From assembly GCA_963525745.1 (NCBI GenBank), contig CAURMH010000014.1, forward strand, positions 1 through 30,204: a DNA stretch of 30,204 nt, read 5' to 3'. A program made the position numbers and the translations under genes. Source of the DNA: CAURMH01 sp963525745 (GTDB lineage Bacteria > Pseudomonadota > Gammaproteobacteria > Enterobacterales > Pasteurellaceae). The notes under the pieces were generated by a model. That model was not told where the DNA came from, ran no database searches, and worked only from the letters and a program-made list of their open reading frames with translations. Shown here piece after piece: positions 7,755 to 15,376 of this stretch; positions within the stretch are counted from its first letter, which is position 1; each line of letters starts with the position of its first letter.

Positions 7755-9134
7755 ATGCAAACCGCTTCAACATTAGCCAGTAGCTCTTCATTGCTGCTTA
7801 TCGCATTAGGCGCCATTATTGCGTTACTTGTGCTTATCATTCGCTTCAAAATGCACGCATTTGTTGCGTTAATTTTAGTGAGTTTATTGACCGCACTTGC
7901 AGCGGGTATCCCCATTGATAAAATCCTACCGACGTTATTAGGCGGCTTTGGCAGCACATTAGCTTCCGTCGCTTTGTTAGTCGGTCTCGGTGCGATGATC
8001 GGGCGATTATTGGAAATTACCGGTGGCGCGAAAGTGTTGGCGGATGCGCTGATCAATAAATTCGGCGAACAACGCGCACCAATGGCGCTCGGAATCGCCG
8101 CTTTATTATTTGGTTTTCCGATTTTCTTTGATGCCGGTTTAGTCGTCATGCTACCAATCGTATTCAGCGTAGCGAAACAATTCGGCGGTTCCGTTTTGCG
8201 CTATGCCTTCCCTGCTGCCGGCGGATTTGCGGTTATGCATGCCTTTCTGCCGCCACATCCCGGCCCGGTCGCTTCTGGTGATATTTTAGGCGCAAACATT
8301 GGCTTATTAGTTATTGTCGGCCTCATCTGTGCAATTCCGACTTGGTATATCGGCACTTACTTGTTCAGTATGTTTATCAGTAAAAAAATACACGTTGATT
8401 TGCCAAAAGCTTTTTTAAACGCCAGCGTAGTCAATGAAACCGTACAAAGTCCGCCGTCTATTCAACGTGTACTCATCGTTTTATTATTGCCGATTTTGCT
8501 GATTCTTTTTGATACCGGGTTAAACACCCTTTCAGTGGCGAAAGTGATTGACGGCACCCAATTGTGGGTAGAAAGCCTACGATTAATCGGAAAAACACCG
8601 GTCGCCTTACTTATCACCTTACTTGTTGCCATTGCATTACTACGCGATCACCGCAGTTATGAGCAAATCGAAAAAATTTGTAATAATGCTCTCGGCCCAA
8701 TTTGCGCTATCATCTTAGTTACCGGTGCCGGCGGAATGTTTGGCGGCGTATTACGTGCAAGCGGTATCGGAGAAGCCTTATCCAATATGCTTTCAGATAC
8801 CGGCATGCCGGTAATCGTCGCCGCCTTTCTCATTTCCGTCGCGCTTCGCGTCGCACAAGGCTCCGCCACCGTTGCACTAACCACAACAGCGGCATTAATT
8901 GCCCCGATGGTCGCCGGCGCCCCTGATTTAAGCCAATTTGACCTTTGTTTTATCGTCATCTCCATCGCCTCCGGCGCCACCGTGTTGTCACATGTCAATG
9001 ACTCCGGTTTTTGGCTAATGAGCCGTTTCTTGGAGATGGACACAAAAACCACATTAAAAACCTGGACGCTGCTTGAAACCTCCATCGGCGTGGTCGGTTT
9101 TATTATTGCCCTCATCGGCAGCGTCATTCTCTAG
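7755..9134 (+). CDS. GntP-family gluconate:H+ symporter
   Basis: This is a 459-residue polytopic inner-membrane permease of the GntP family, which imports gluconate or related sugar acids with protons. Conserved stretches include LLGGFGSTLASVALLVGLGA, FGFPIFFDAGLVVMLPIV, HAFLPPHPGPVA and, near the C-terminus, SHVNDSGFWL. About 12 hydrophobic segments are visible. AAGGAAAA precedes the ATG at 7755. Being divergent from gntK with a shared operator supports gluconate as substrate, but GntT, GntU, GntP and IdnT cannot be told apart here. An uptake signal lies at 7890-7898. Confidence 0.92.
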   Translation: MQTASTLASSSSLLLIALGAIIALLVLIIRFKMHAFVALILVSLLTALAAGIPIDKILPTLLGGFGSTLASVALLVGLGAMIGRLLEITGGAKVLADALINKFGEQRAPMALGIAALLFGFPIFFDAGLVVMLPIVFSVAKQFGGSVLRYAFPAAGGFAVMHAFLPPHPGPVASGDILGANIGLLVIVGLICAIPTWYIGTYLFSMFISKKIHVDLPKAFLNASVVNETVQSPPSIQRVLIVLLLPILLILFDTGLNTLSVAKVIDGTQLWVESLRLIGKTPVALLITLLVAIALLRDHRSYEQIEKICNNALGPICAIILVTGAGGMFGGVLRASGIGEALSNMLSDTGMPVIVAAFLISVALRVAQGSATVALTTTAALIAPMVAGAPDLSQFDLCFIVISIASGATVLSHVNDSGFWLMSRFLEMDTKTTLKTWTLLETSIGVVGFIIALIGSVIL

Positions 9135-9147
9135 CTTAAGAAAAGTG

Positions 9148-9198
9148 ATCTGCTCCCCAGAAGTTGAACAAAACCAACTCGTTAAGGAGCAGATTTTT
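9148..9198 (+). terminator. Hairpin in the IS remnant; likely terminator for the permease gene
   Basis: ATCTGCTCC (9148-9156) pairs with GGAGCAGAT (9186-9194), and an inner stem AGTTG (9162-9166)/CAACT (9175-9179) stacks inside. TTTTT follows. The 3' arm also contains most of the AAGGAG ribosome binding site of the OrfA fragment, so read-through RNA would hide it. Confidence 0.55.
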
Positions 9199-9294
9199 AT
9201 GGCAACATATTATTCCATAGAATTCAAACATCACATTATCCAATTTATCCTAGAAAATGACCGAATATACCTAACATCGGCAATAATTTCATGA
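9199..9294 (+). pseudogene. Truncated IS3-family transposase OrfA fragment
   Basis: Only 31 codons remain, starting MATYYSIEFKHHIIQFIL, the typical opening of the helix-turn-helix OrfA protein of IS3/IS150-type elements (YSIEFK...VVQF pattern). AAGGAG at 9184-9189 lies 9 bases before the ATG. The frame then stops and nothing downstream continues the transposase, so it is non-functional. Confidence 0.6.
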
Positions 9295-9357
9295 TATTAA
9301 AGGATGATTGAGTATTCAAAGCAGAGAGTACCCTGCTACTTACAGGGGTAAAGATCA

Positions 9358-9394
9358 AAGTGCGGTCGAATTTTCCGAAATTTTGACCGCACTT
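9358..9394 (-). terminator. Inverted uptake-signal pair downstream of ytfE
   Basis: AAGTGCGGTC (9358-9367) pairs with GACCGCACTT (9385-9394) in the gap between the IS remnant and the convergent ytfE gene. Neither side has a long T run, so termination efficiency is uncertain. Confidence 0.6.
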
Positions 9395-9404
9395 GAGGTG
9401 GTCG

Positions 9405-10079
9405 TTAGTGATTTTCTGCAATAACGCGCGGGAACAAAATATTGTTTTCGCGATGAATATGAAGCATCAGATCGTCGGCAAATTCTTTTAATCCGTTATA
9501 GAGTGCACGCCAGGTATTACAAGCGTCAGTCGGTGGCGTCATATTATTTGTTAATGATTTCACCACATCTAAATGTTCGCCGTGTTCCGCATGCTCCATT
9601 TCCATCACGCGGATTGGCATTTGCGCCATTGTATAGTTACCCGCTTTGATCATTGGGAATAAAATTTGTTCCTCTTTCATCATATGAGAAGTCAAATCGG
9701 CATAAATATCTTGTAATTCCGCGGCAATTCCGATTGGGCAATCTTCACGGTCACCATGTACGTTTTCAACGCGTTCGGCAAGGGTGATGAGCTCTTGCAA
9801 CTGCACTTTATGACGATTATGGAAACGTTGAATAATATGCTCAATCATTTCATTGTAATCGGCATTAAGCCAATATTCTTCAGGATTATCCTCTTTGCAT
9901 TGTTGAAGTGCGGTCAAACGCGCTTCAATTTCTGCCAAATTAAGTTTTTTGTTTTGTGCGGCATGCGCTAAAGTTTCGCTGCCGCCACAGCAAAAATCCA
10001 AATCATATTCACGTAATAAGGCTGTCGCGCCGGGCACGCTTACCGCAATTTCACCTAATTTTTGATTTTTAAAAGACAT
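9405..10079 (-). CDS. ytfE: Iron-sulfur cluster repair di-iron protein YtfE (ScdA/DnrN/RIC)
   Basis: This is a 224-residue cytoplasmic protein that helps restore Fe-S clusters damaged by nitric oxide or oxidative stress. The N-terminal ScdA_N/DUF542 domain has the motif DFCCGG with C30-C31. The rest is a hemerythrin-like four-helix bundle with the His/Glu ligand pattern, seen in HNRH (about 87-90), SHMMKEEQILFP (132-142), EHAEHGEH and HIHRENNILFP (207-217). Length matches the family (about 220). AAGGAG precedes the ATG. I found no clear NsrR or FNR site in the 141-base upstream gap. Uptake signal at 9906-9914. Confidence 0.94.
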   Translation of the reverse strand: MSFKNQKLGEIAVSVPGATALLREYDLDFCCGGSETLAHAAQNKKLNLAEIEARLTALQQCKEDNPEEYWLNADYNEMIEHIIQRFHNRHKVQLQELITLAERVENVHGDREDCPIGIAAELQDIYADLTSHMMKEEQILFPMIKAGNYTMAQMPIRVMEMEHAEHGEHLDVVKSLTNNMTPPTDACNTWRALYNGLKEFADDLMLHIHRENNILFPRVIAENH

Positions 10080-10220
10080 GTTATTCTCCTTATGGAACTA
10101 AAGTTGAGTAATATAGTAGGATATTTTTCTAAAAATTGAAAGGACTTTTTAGGAAGATGGTAATTAAAAGCAAATTTAATTAAAATTTATGCCTATTTTA
10201 TTGAAATTAAAGAACGAAAG

Positions 10221-11069
10221 ATGATGAGATACAGAAAAATAATAACGGGGTTTATCATTGTTGCAGCGATATCCGGTAGTATAATTTTTAATCGATTTGA
10301 ATTATTTAAACCGCTTCATATCGAATTATTGGCACACGGGGAAGAATATCAACTTATTTCAGATTCCGAAGGGCGGTCTTGTTTTGCTTCGAATCCGACG
10401 GCTTCCGAATTGTCAAATCAAACGGTGTTTCGATTAGTCGGTTGGAATATTCATAAACAACAGGATGACGGCTGGCAGGCAGATTTACAACGGTTGAGCC
10501 GAGATAGCGATTTTGTGTTGCTACAAGAATCATTAGCGCAAAATCATTTGCCGTCATTTTCAACCGCACTTTTCGTTTCTTCTTTTGCCTATCAAGGCAC
10601 CGCATCCGGTGTTATGACGCTTTCCCGAATCGCCCCCTCCGCTTATTGTGTCGCGGCTCAGAGTGAGCCGTTCATTCGTATTCCTAAAGTAATGAGTGCG
10701 ACGTATTTTCCGCTGAAATCGACCTCATTATTGGTTATTAATGTGCATTTAATCAATTTTGAATTCGGTTTGAACGCCTACTCTGCGCAATTTGAAAAAA
10801 TGGCGGAATGGATTAAAAACCATTCGGGACCGCTGATTATCGCCGGCGATTTTAATATGTGGAATGAAAAGCGGGTAGCGTTTGTCACCGCGTTTATGCG
10901 TAAATACGGCTTGACGCCGATTGAGTTGGCGCAGGATTTTCGTTCGACGTTTAATGGCTATCCGTTAGACCATATTTTCGCGCGTGGCATAAGCCCCCTG
11001 ATGGCGACATCTGAAGCCCTTAGTTCGTCGGATCATAATCCGCTGATTTTAGAATTTGAAGTAAAATAA
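10221..11069 (+). CDS. Endonuclease/exonuclease/phosphatase (EEP) family protein, YafD-like
   Basis: This is a 282-residue member of the EEP metal-dependent hydrolase superfamily, with an N-terminal hydrophobic segment (about residues 7-24) that anchors or exports it. The superfamily motifs appear in order: GWNIHK, LLQES, NVHLINF, AGDFNMW, LDHIF and SSDHNPL. They supply the metal-binding Glu/Asp and the catalytic His/Asp. YafD-type proteins share this plan, but the substrate is unknown. A purine-rich GAACGAAAG precedes two adjacent ATG codons (10221, 10224), either of which may be used. An uptake signal lies inside at 10563-10571. It is convergent with pepA. Confidence 0.85.
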   Translation: MMRYRKIITGFIIVAAISGSIIFNRFELFKPLHIELLAHGEEYQLISDSEGRSCFASNPTASELSNQTVFRLVGWNIHKQQDDGWQADLQRLSRDSDFVLLQESLAQNHLPSFSTALFVSSFAYQGTASGVMTLSRIAPSAYCVAAQSEPFIRIPKVMSATYFPLKSTSLLVINVHLINFEFGLNAYSAQFEKMAEWIKNHSGPLIIAGDFNMWNEKRVAFVTAFMRKYGLTPIELAQDFRSTFNGYPLDHIFARGISPLMATSEALSSSDHNPLILEFEVK

Positions 11070-11089
11070 AAGCCGATGACGATCGGCTT
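11066..11089 (-). terminator. Terminator for pepA (minus strand)
   Basis: Read on the minus strand, AAGCCGAT pairs with ATCGGCTT (11070-11077 with 11082-11089), followed by TTTTATTTTA. The T run overlaps the end of the convergent EEP gene. On the plus strand the tail is CTCATC, so it mainly serves pepA. Confidence 0.6.
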
Positions 11090-11119
11090 CTCATCACGAT
11101 TTGCATGTAAAAAGTGCGG

Positions 11120-12598
11120 TCAAATTTTCGCACGATTTAGTAAAAACTGAGTCAGTAAGGCAACCGGCCGACCCGTTGCGCCCTTCTCCGCCCCCTGACG
11201 CCATGCGGTGCCGGCAATGTCTAAATGCGCCCAGCGGTATTTCTTCGTAAAGTTGGATAAAAATGCCGCAGCGGTGCTTGCTCCGCCCCAACGACCGCCG
11301 ATATTGGCTAAATCGGCAAACGACGATTTTAATTGCTCCCGATATTCTTCACTTAACGGTAGACGCCAGGCGTTGTCTGTCGTTTGTGTCGCCGCTTGTA
11401 AAAGCGCGGCGGCCAGTTCTTCATCTTCGCTAACAAGGCCGCTGTTATGCGGCCCTAAGGCAACCACGCAGGCACCGGTTAATGTCGCCACATCAATGAC
11501 CAGTTCGGGTTCAAACCGTTCCGCGTAAGTTAACGCATCGCACAAAACTAAGCGACCTTCCGCATCCGTATTTAATACTTCGACCGTGAGACCGTTCATT
11601 GTCGTTAAAATATCACCCGGTCGATAAGCGCCGCCGTCAGGCAAATTTTCACAGCCGGCAAGCACACCGATAACATTCAGCGGTAAACTGAGCTCGACGA
11701 CGGCTTTCATGACGCCCAACACCGCTGCGGCGCCGCCCATATCATATTTCATTTCATCCATATCCGCCGCAGGTTTTAAGGAAATGCCGCCGGCATCAAA
11801 GGTCAATCCTTTTCCGACAAGAACAATAGGGTTTGCATTCTTGTTCGGCGCATTGCGGTAGTCAAGAACGGACATATACGCTGCATTGGCCGAGCCGCTT
11901 GAAACCGCTAAATAGGCATTCATGCCCAGGGCTTTCATTTCCTCTTCATCAACGATCGAACAGGAAAGTGCGGTTGATTTTTCGGCTAATTTTTTCGCCT
12001 GCGCCGCAAGATATGCCGGGTTACAAATATTTGGCGGCATATTGGCGACATTGCGCGTCTGGACTATACCTGCGGCAATGGCGTTAGCGTGTAAAATCGC
12101 TTTATTTGCCCGTTCATCAGCAGTGTTGAAGGTAAAAATGTTTATTTTACATTTTTCGGCTTTTTGGCTTTTAAATTGATCGAATTGGTAAAAAGCCTGT
12201 TCCAGCGTTTCAATCGCCAAACGAATATTCCAATAAAGATCACGGTTTTTAAGTGTGAGATCGGTTAAGTTATTTGTAATTTCATTAATATTCAGCGATA
12301 TTACTACATTGGCGATATGTTGAAAGATTTGCTTATAGCGGCGTTCATTCAGTTTATCTTTTTCGCCGCAGCCGACGATTAACAAACGCGTTGCCGCGAT
12401 ATTTTTAACATGATGCAACAGCCTGCTTTGCCCTATTTCCGCGGAAAGATCGCCGCTTTGTACCAGCTGACTAAGATAATTTTCCGATTGTTCATTTAAT
12501 TGTTTAAAGCTGTCGGTAAATTCGTTGTTTTTATAAATGCCCACAATTACGCAGTCGGTAGGCGTAGAAAGTGCGGTCGATTTTGCCTGATATTTCAT
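11120..12598 (-). CDS. pepA: Leucyl aminopeptidase PepA (M17)
   Basis: This 492-residue cytosolic aminopeptidase removes N-terminal residues from peptides; E. coli PepA also binds DNA as an Xer accessory factor. The two-metal site is complete: K263 and D268 in VGKGLTFDAGG, D286 in YDMGG, and D345 and E347 in NTDAEGRL. The catalytic residues K275 and R349 are also present. Length is near the usual 500. It is divergent from lptF-lptG, the same order as in E. coli and H. influenzae. Uptake signals lie at 11966-11974 and at 12569-12577, the latter inside the first dozen codons. Confidence 0.97.
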   Translation of the reverse strand: MKYQAKSTALSTPTDCVIVGIYKNNEFTDSFKQLNEQSENYLSQLVQSGDLSAEIGQSRLLHHVKNIAATRLLIVGCGEKDKLNERRYKQIFQHIANVVISLNINEITNNLTDLTLKNRDLYWNIRLAIETLEQAFYQFDQFKSQKAEKCKINIFTFNTADERANKAILHANAIAAGIVQTRNVANMPPNICNPAYLAAQAKKLAEKSTALSCSIVDEEEMKALGMNAYLAVSSGSANAAYMSVLDYRNAPNKNANPIVLVGKGLTFDAGGISLKPAADMDEMKYDMGGAAAVLGVMKAVVELSLPLNVIGVLAGCENLPDGGAYRPGDILTTMNGLTVEVLNTDAEGRLVLCDALTYAERFEPELVIDVATLTGACVVALGPHNSGLVSEDEELAAALLQAATQTTDNAWRLPLSEEYREQLKSSFADLANIGGRWGGASTAAAFLSNFTKKYRWAHLDIAGTAWRQGAEKGATGRPVALLTQFLLNRAKI

Positions 12599-12707
12599 TG
12601 AGAAGCCTCATTATTTGGATTTGTTTTGAAATGTTAAAATAAGGTATCATAGGCGCTAAATTTTATCCAGTTCCATCTGATTTGCGTCATAACAGTACAT
12701 AGAGACA

Positions 12708-13811
12708 ATGATTTTAACCCGATATTTAGCTAAGGAAGCGCTTAAAAGCCAAGTCGCGATTTTGTTTATCTTATTGCTGATTTTCTTTTGTCAGCAATTG
12801 GTTCGAGTTTTAGGTTCGGCGGCAAACGGCAATGTTCCGGCGGATTTGGTATTTTCCCTGCTGGGTCTAGGCATGCCGACCATGGCTCAGCTGATGTTAC
12901 CACTCTGTCTTTTTATTGCGATTTTACTCACTTTCGGCCGTTTGTACGCGGAAAGCGAAATCACTGTTATGCGGGCCTGCGGAATCGGGCAACGTATTTT
13001 AGTTAAGGTCGCCCTTCTGCTATCGTTATTTACCACAGGCATCGCCGCTTATAATGCCTTTTGGTTATCGCCTTGGGCGATTCAAAAACAAAGCACGATC
13101 GTCGAAGAGGCTAAGGCGAATCCGACCATGGGGGCATTGGCTTCGGGGCAATTTATTTCCACCAATAATAATGATTTTGTCTTGTTTATTGATCGCATTA
13201 CCGATAATCAAATTCATGATGTGTATTTGTTTCAAATGAAGGCGCGGGGACAATCCAAGCCTTCTGTTGTCGTGGCTGAAAACGGTGAACTTAAATCGTT
13301 GCCGAATGGCGATCAAATTCTTAATTTAAAAAATACCCAACGCGTTGAGGGAACATCGGTTTTACCGGATTTCCGAATAACTCATTTTGATGAATATCAG
13401 GCTTATCTGGGTTATCAAGCGACTTCGGAAAAAAATAACGAAACAGCCGAATTGTCCGCCGCAGAATTACTGAATAATAAAACCTTGCCGGCTAAAGCCG
13501 AATTACATTGGCGTTTCACGTTAGTGCTGGCCGTACCGCTTATGGCCCTATTGGCGGTGCCGTTAAGTCGAGTTAATCCGCGTCAGGGGCGTTTTGCGAA
13601 AATTTTACCGGCATTATTGCTTTATTTAATCTACTTTTTGTTACAAAGTTCATTAAAATCGGCCGGAAATGCAGGAAAACTGGATGCCGGCGTCTTTATG
13701 CCAATCGTCAATATCGGATTTTTAATTTTAGGCATCATGCTAAACGGTTGGGATAGTAAATTTATGCATAAAATTCGTGCATTGTTCGGTCGAAAAGGAA
13801 GCATAAAATAA
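12708..13811 (+). CDS. lptF: LPS export ABC transporter permease LptF
   Basis: This is a 367-residue inner-membrane subunit of the LptB2FG complex that extracts lipopolysaccharide and feeds it to LptC/LptA. It opens MILTRYLAKEALKSQ, has membrane helices near the N-terminus (about 15-120), a periplasmic beta-jellyroll region in the middle, and two or three C-terminal helices (LVLAVPLMALLAVPLSRVNPRQGRF is the family signature). The GRLYAESEITVMRACGIG stretch is the coupling region that contacts the ATPase LptB. Its stop overlaps the lptG ATG by one base. The upstream gap to pepA (109 bases) must hold the promoters of both. The ATPase gene is not in the window. Confidence 0.96.
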   Translation: MILTRYLAKEALKSQVAILFILLLIFFCQQLVRVLGSAANGNVPADLVFSLLGLGMPTMAQLMLPLCLFIAILLTFGRLYAESEITVMRACGIGQRILVKVALLLSLFTTGIAAYNAFWLSPWAIQKQSTIVEEAKANPTMGALASGQFISTNNNDFVLFIDRITDNQIHDVYLFQMKARGQSKPSVVVAENGELKSLPNGDQILNLKNTQRVEGTSVLPDFRITHFDEYQAYLGYQATSEKNNETAELSAAELLNNKTLPAKAELHWRFTLVLAVPLMALLAVPLSRVNPRQGRFAKILPALLLYLIYFLLQSSLKSAGNAGKLDAGVFMPIVNIGFLILGIMLNGWDSKFMHKIRALFGRKGSIK

Positions 13812-14884
13812 TGAATACATTAGAGCGCTACATCGGAAAAAGCATTCTTGGAGCCATTTTCGCAACTTTACTCATGTTGGTCGGGCTATCTGCGATTATT
13901 AAGTTTGTAGAACAGTTTCGCAGCGTCGGCAAAGGCACTTACGATATTTGGCAGGCTGTTGCTTATACTGCGTTGACAATTCCAAAAGATATTGAAACAT
14001 TTTTTCCTATGGCAACATTGTTAGGCGCATTGATTGCATTGGGCAATTTAGCCGGCCGCAGCGAGCTGATTGTGATGCAGGCTTCCGGTTTTTCACGTTT
14101 TAAAATTGGTGTTGCAGTTATGAAAACCTCGTTGCCGTTTGTGTTGCTTACCATGATTATCGGTGAATGGGGAATTCCTCAAACGGAACAATTTGCCCGC
14201 GATATGCGTACTAAGGCGATTTCCGGCGGCTCAATGTTATCGGTTAGAAACGGCGTATGGGCGAAAGACGGTAATAATTTTGTATACGTTCGTCGTATTA
14301 GTGATGAGGCGAAATTAAGCGATATTTATGTTTATACTTTCGATAAGCAGCGCAATTTAACCGCAGTCAAGCACGCCAACAGCGCAACTTACTTCGCCGA
14401 TAAAAATCAATGGCAATTGCAGCAGGTTAATCATTCTCAAATTACCAAAGAATCCATTAACACGGTTAATCGTGTTTCAGAGATTTGGCAAACCACATTA
14501 ACGCCGGATAAGCTTGGCGCGGTCTCATTAAGGCCGACCTCTTTGTCTATCTCCGGATTGTATAATTATATTGCTTTTTTAAAAGAGACCGGACAAGATG
14601 CCGGTCGCTTTGAGCTGACATTTTGGCGAAAAATATTTCAGCCGATTTCAGTCGGTGTGATGATGCTGCTTGCATTATCTTTCATTTTTGGTTCCTTACG
14701 CAGCGTGACCGCAGGAGCACGAATCGTCACAGGCATTTGCTTCGGCTTTTTATTTTATGTCATTAATGAGATTTTTGGCCAAATGAGTGTGGTTTATAGC
14801 GTCCCTGCGTTGGTAGGGGCGATTATGCCGAGTCTGTTATTTTTAGGAGTGATCTGGTGGCTACTAAGCCGCAAAAGAGATTAA
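13811..14884 (+). CDS. lptG: LPS export ABC transporter permease LptG
   Basis: This 357-residue partner of LptF has the same plan: N-terminal helices (MNTLERYIGKSILGAIFATLL), a coupling stretch GRSELIVMQASGFSRFK, a periplasmic domain, and C-terminal helices with RKIFQPISVGVMMLLALSFIFGSLRS, typical of LptG. It is translationally coupled to lptF through a TAATG overlap. A single uptake signal (14907-14915) lies just downstream without a partner arm, so I do not call a terminator there. Confidence 0.96.
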   Translation: MNTLERYIGKSILGAIFATLLMLVGLSAIIKFVEQFRSVGKGTYDIWQAVAYTALTIPKDIETFFPMATLLGALIALGNLAGRSELIVMQASGFSRFKIGVAVMKTSLPFVLLTMIIGEWGIPQTEQFARDMRTKAISGGSMLSVRNGVWAKDGNNFVYVRRISDEAKLSDIYVYTFDKQRNLTAVKHANSATYFADKNQWQLQQVNHSQITKESINTVNRVSEIWQTTLTPDKLGAVSLRPTSLSISGLYNYIAFLKETGQDAGRFELTFWRKIFQPISVGVMMLLALSFIFGSLRSVTAGARIVTGICFGFLFYVINEIFGQMSVVYSVPALVGAIMPSLLFLGVIWWLLSRKRD

Positions 14885-14959
14885 AAACGTATTCTAAAAT
14901 AGCGGAAAGTGCGGTTAAATTTTGATGTATTTTAAATAAGCAAATAGGCTCCGGCTGTT

Positions 14960-15190
14960 TCAGTTGAGGATTAAATCAGCAATAAATAAAACCATCGCGA
15001 ATATCATGAGCCAAATTAACTGTAATTCACTATTTTGGCGATTAATTTGCTGATTTTGCAAACGCCGTTCTTCAAGCGTTATTTTATATTTTTCAAGATC
15101 TTCTTCCTTAAATGAAAAGCCGCAATGCGGACAAATTTGCGCACTTTCACTGATTTTTTTATGGCATTCAGGACAACGAATAAGTGCCAT
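14960..15190 (-). CDS. Small zinc-ribbon membrane protein
   Basis: This 76-residue protein has an N-terminal zinc ribbon (C6-x2-C9 and C20-x2-C23, in RCPECHK and ICPHCG), a charged helical middle (EEDLEKYKITLEERR) and one C-terminal membrane helix (LIWLMIFAMVLFIADLIL). Such zinc-ribbon/single-helix proteins are common in Pasteurellaceae and their function is unknown. The zinc ribbon probably faces the cytoplasm. An AAGGAAAG-type ribosome binding site precedes the ATG. It is convergent with lptG and divergent from the CstA-type gene. Confidence 0.75.
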   Translation of the reverse strand: MALIRCPECHKKISESAQICPHCGFSFKEEDLEKYKITLEERRLQNQQINRQNSELQLIWLMIFAMVLFIADLILN

Positions 15191-15252
15191 TTTACTTCCT
15201 TTCCTCCTTTTCCTTTAAGTGCGTTCATTTTAAAGAAAAACCATACTTTAGG

Positions 15253-15272
15253 AACGTGATCGAAATCACATT
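15253..15272. promoter_or_regulatory. CRP (cAMP receptor protein) binding site upstream of CstA-family gene
   Basis: AACGTGATCGAAATCACATT is close to the palindromic CRP consensus (AAATGTGATCTAGATCACATTT), with both core half-sites GTGAT and ATCAC matching. A candidate -10 TAGAAT at 15321-15326 would put the site centre near -70, and an alternative TATGAT at 15305-15310 near -54. It lies between the zinc-ribbon gene and the transporter. E. coli cstA is CRP-activated. Confidence 0.75.
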
Positions 15273-15376
15273 TTGTAAATTTTCTGTTAATTTAACGTTG
15301 GCACTATGATCAATTCCACATAGAATAGGCGCCAGTTTAATAATTAATAGCCTAAGGGTTATAAGGAGCTTTTTAT

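Larger units (their letters stand above)
9146..9297 (+). mobile_element. Left-end remnant of an IS3-family (IS150-like) insertion sequence
   Basis: TGATCTGCTCCCCAGAAGTT at 9146 resembles the terminal inverted repeat of IS150-group elements (TG...CCCCA.AAGTTG.AC). It is followed at the usual distance by a ribosome binding site and the first codons of an OrfA-like protein. No right end or further transposase is visible, so only the left about 150 bases survive. The right boundary is approximate. Confidence 0.6.

Noticed and set aside
9358..9394. Inverted repeat as the right end of the IS remnant
   Set aside because: The arms are standard uptake signals and do not match the IS left end at 9146.
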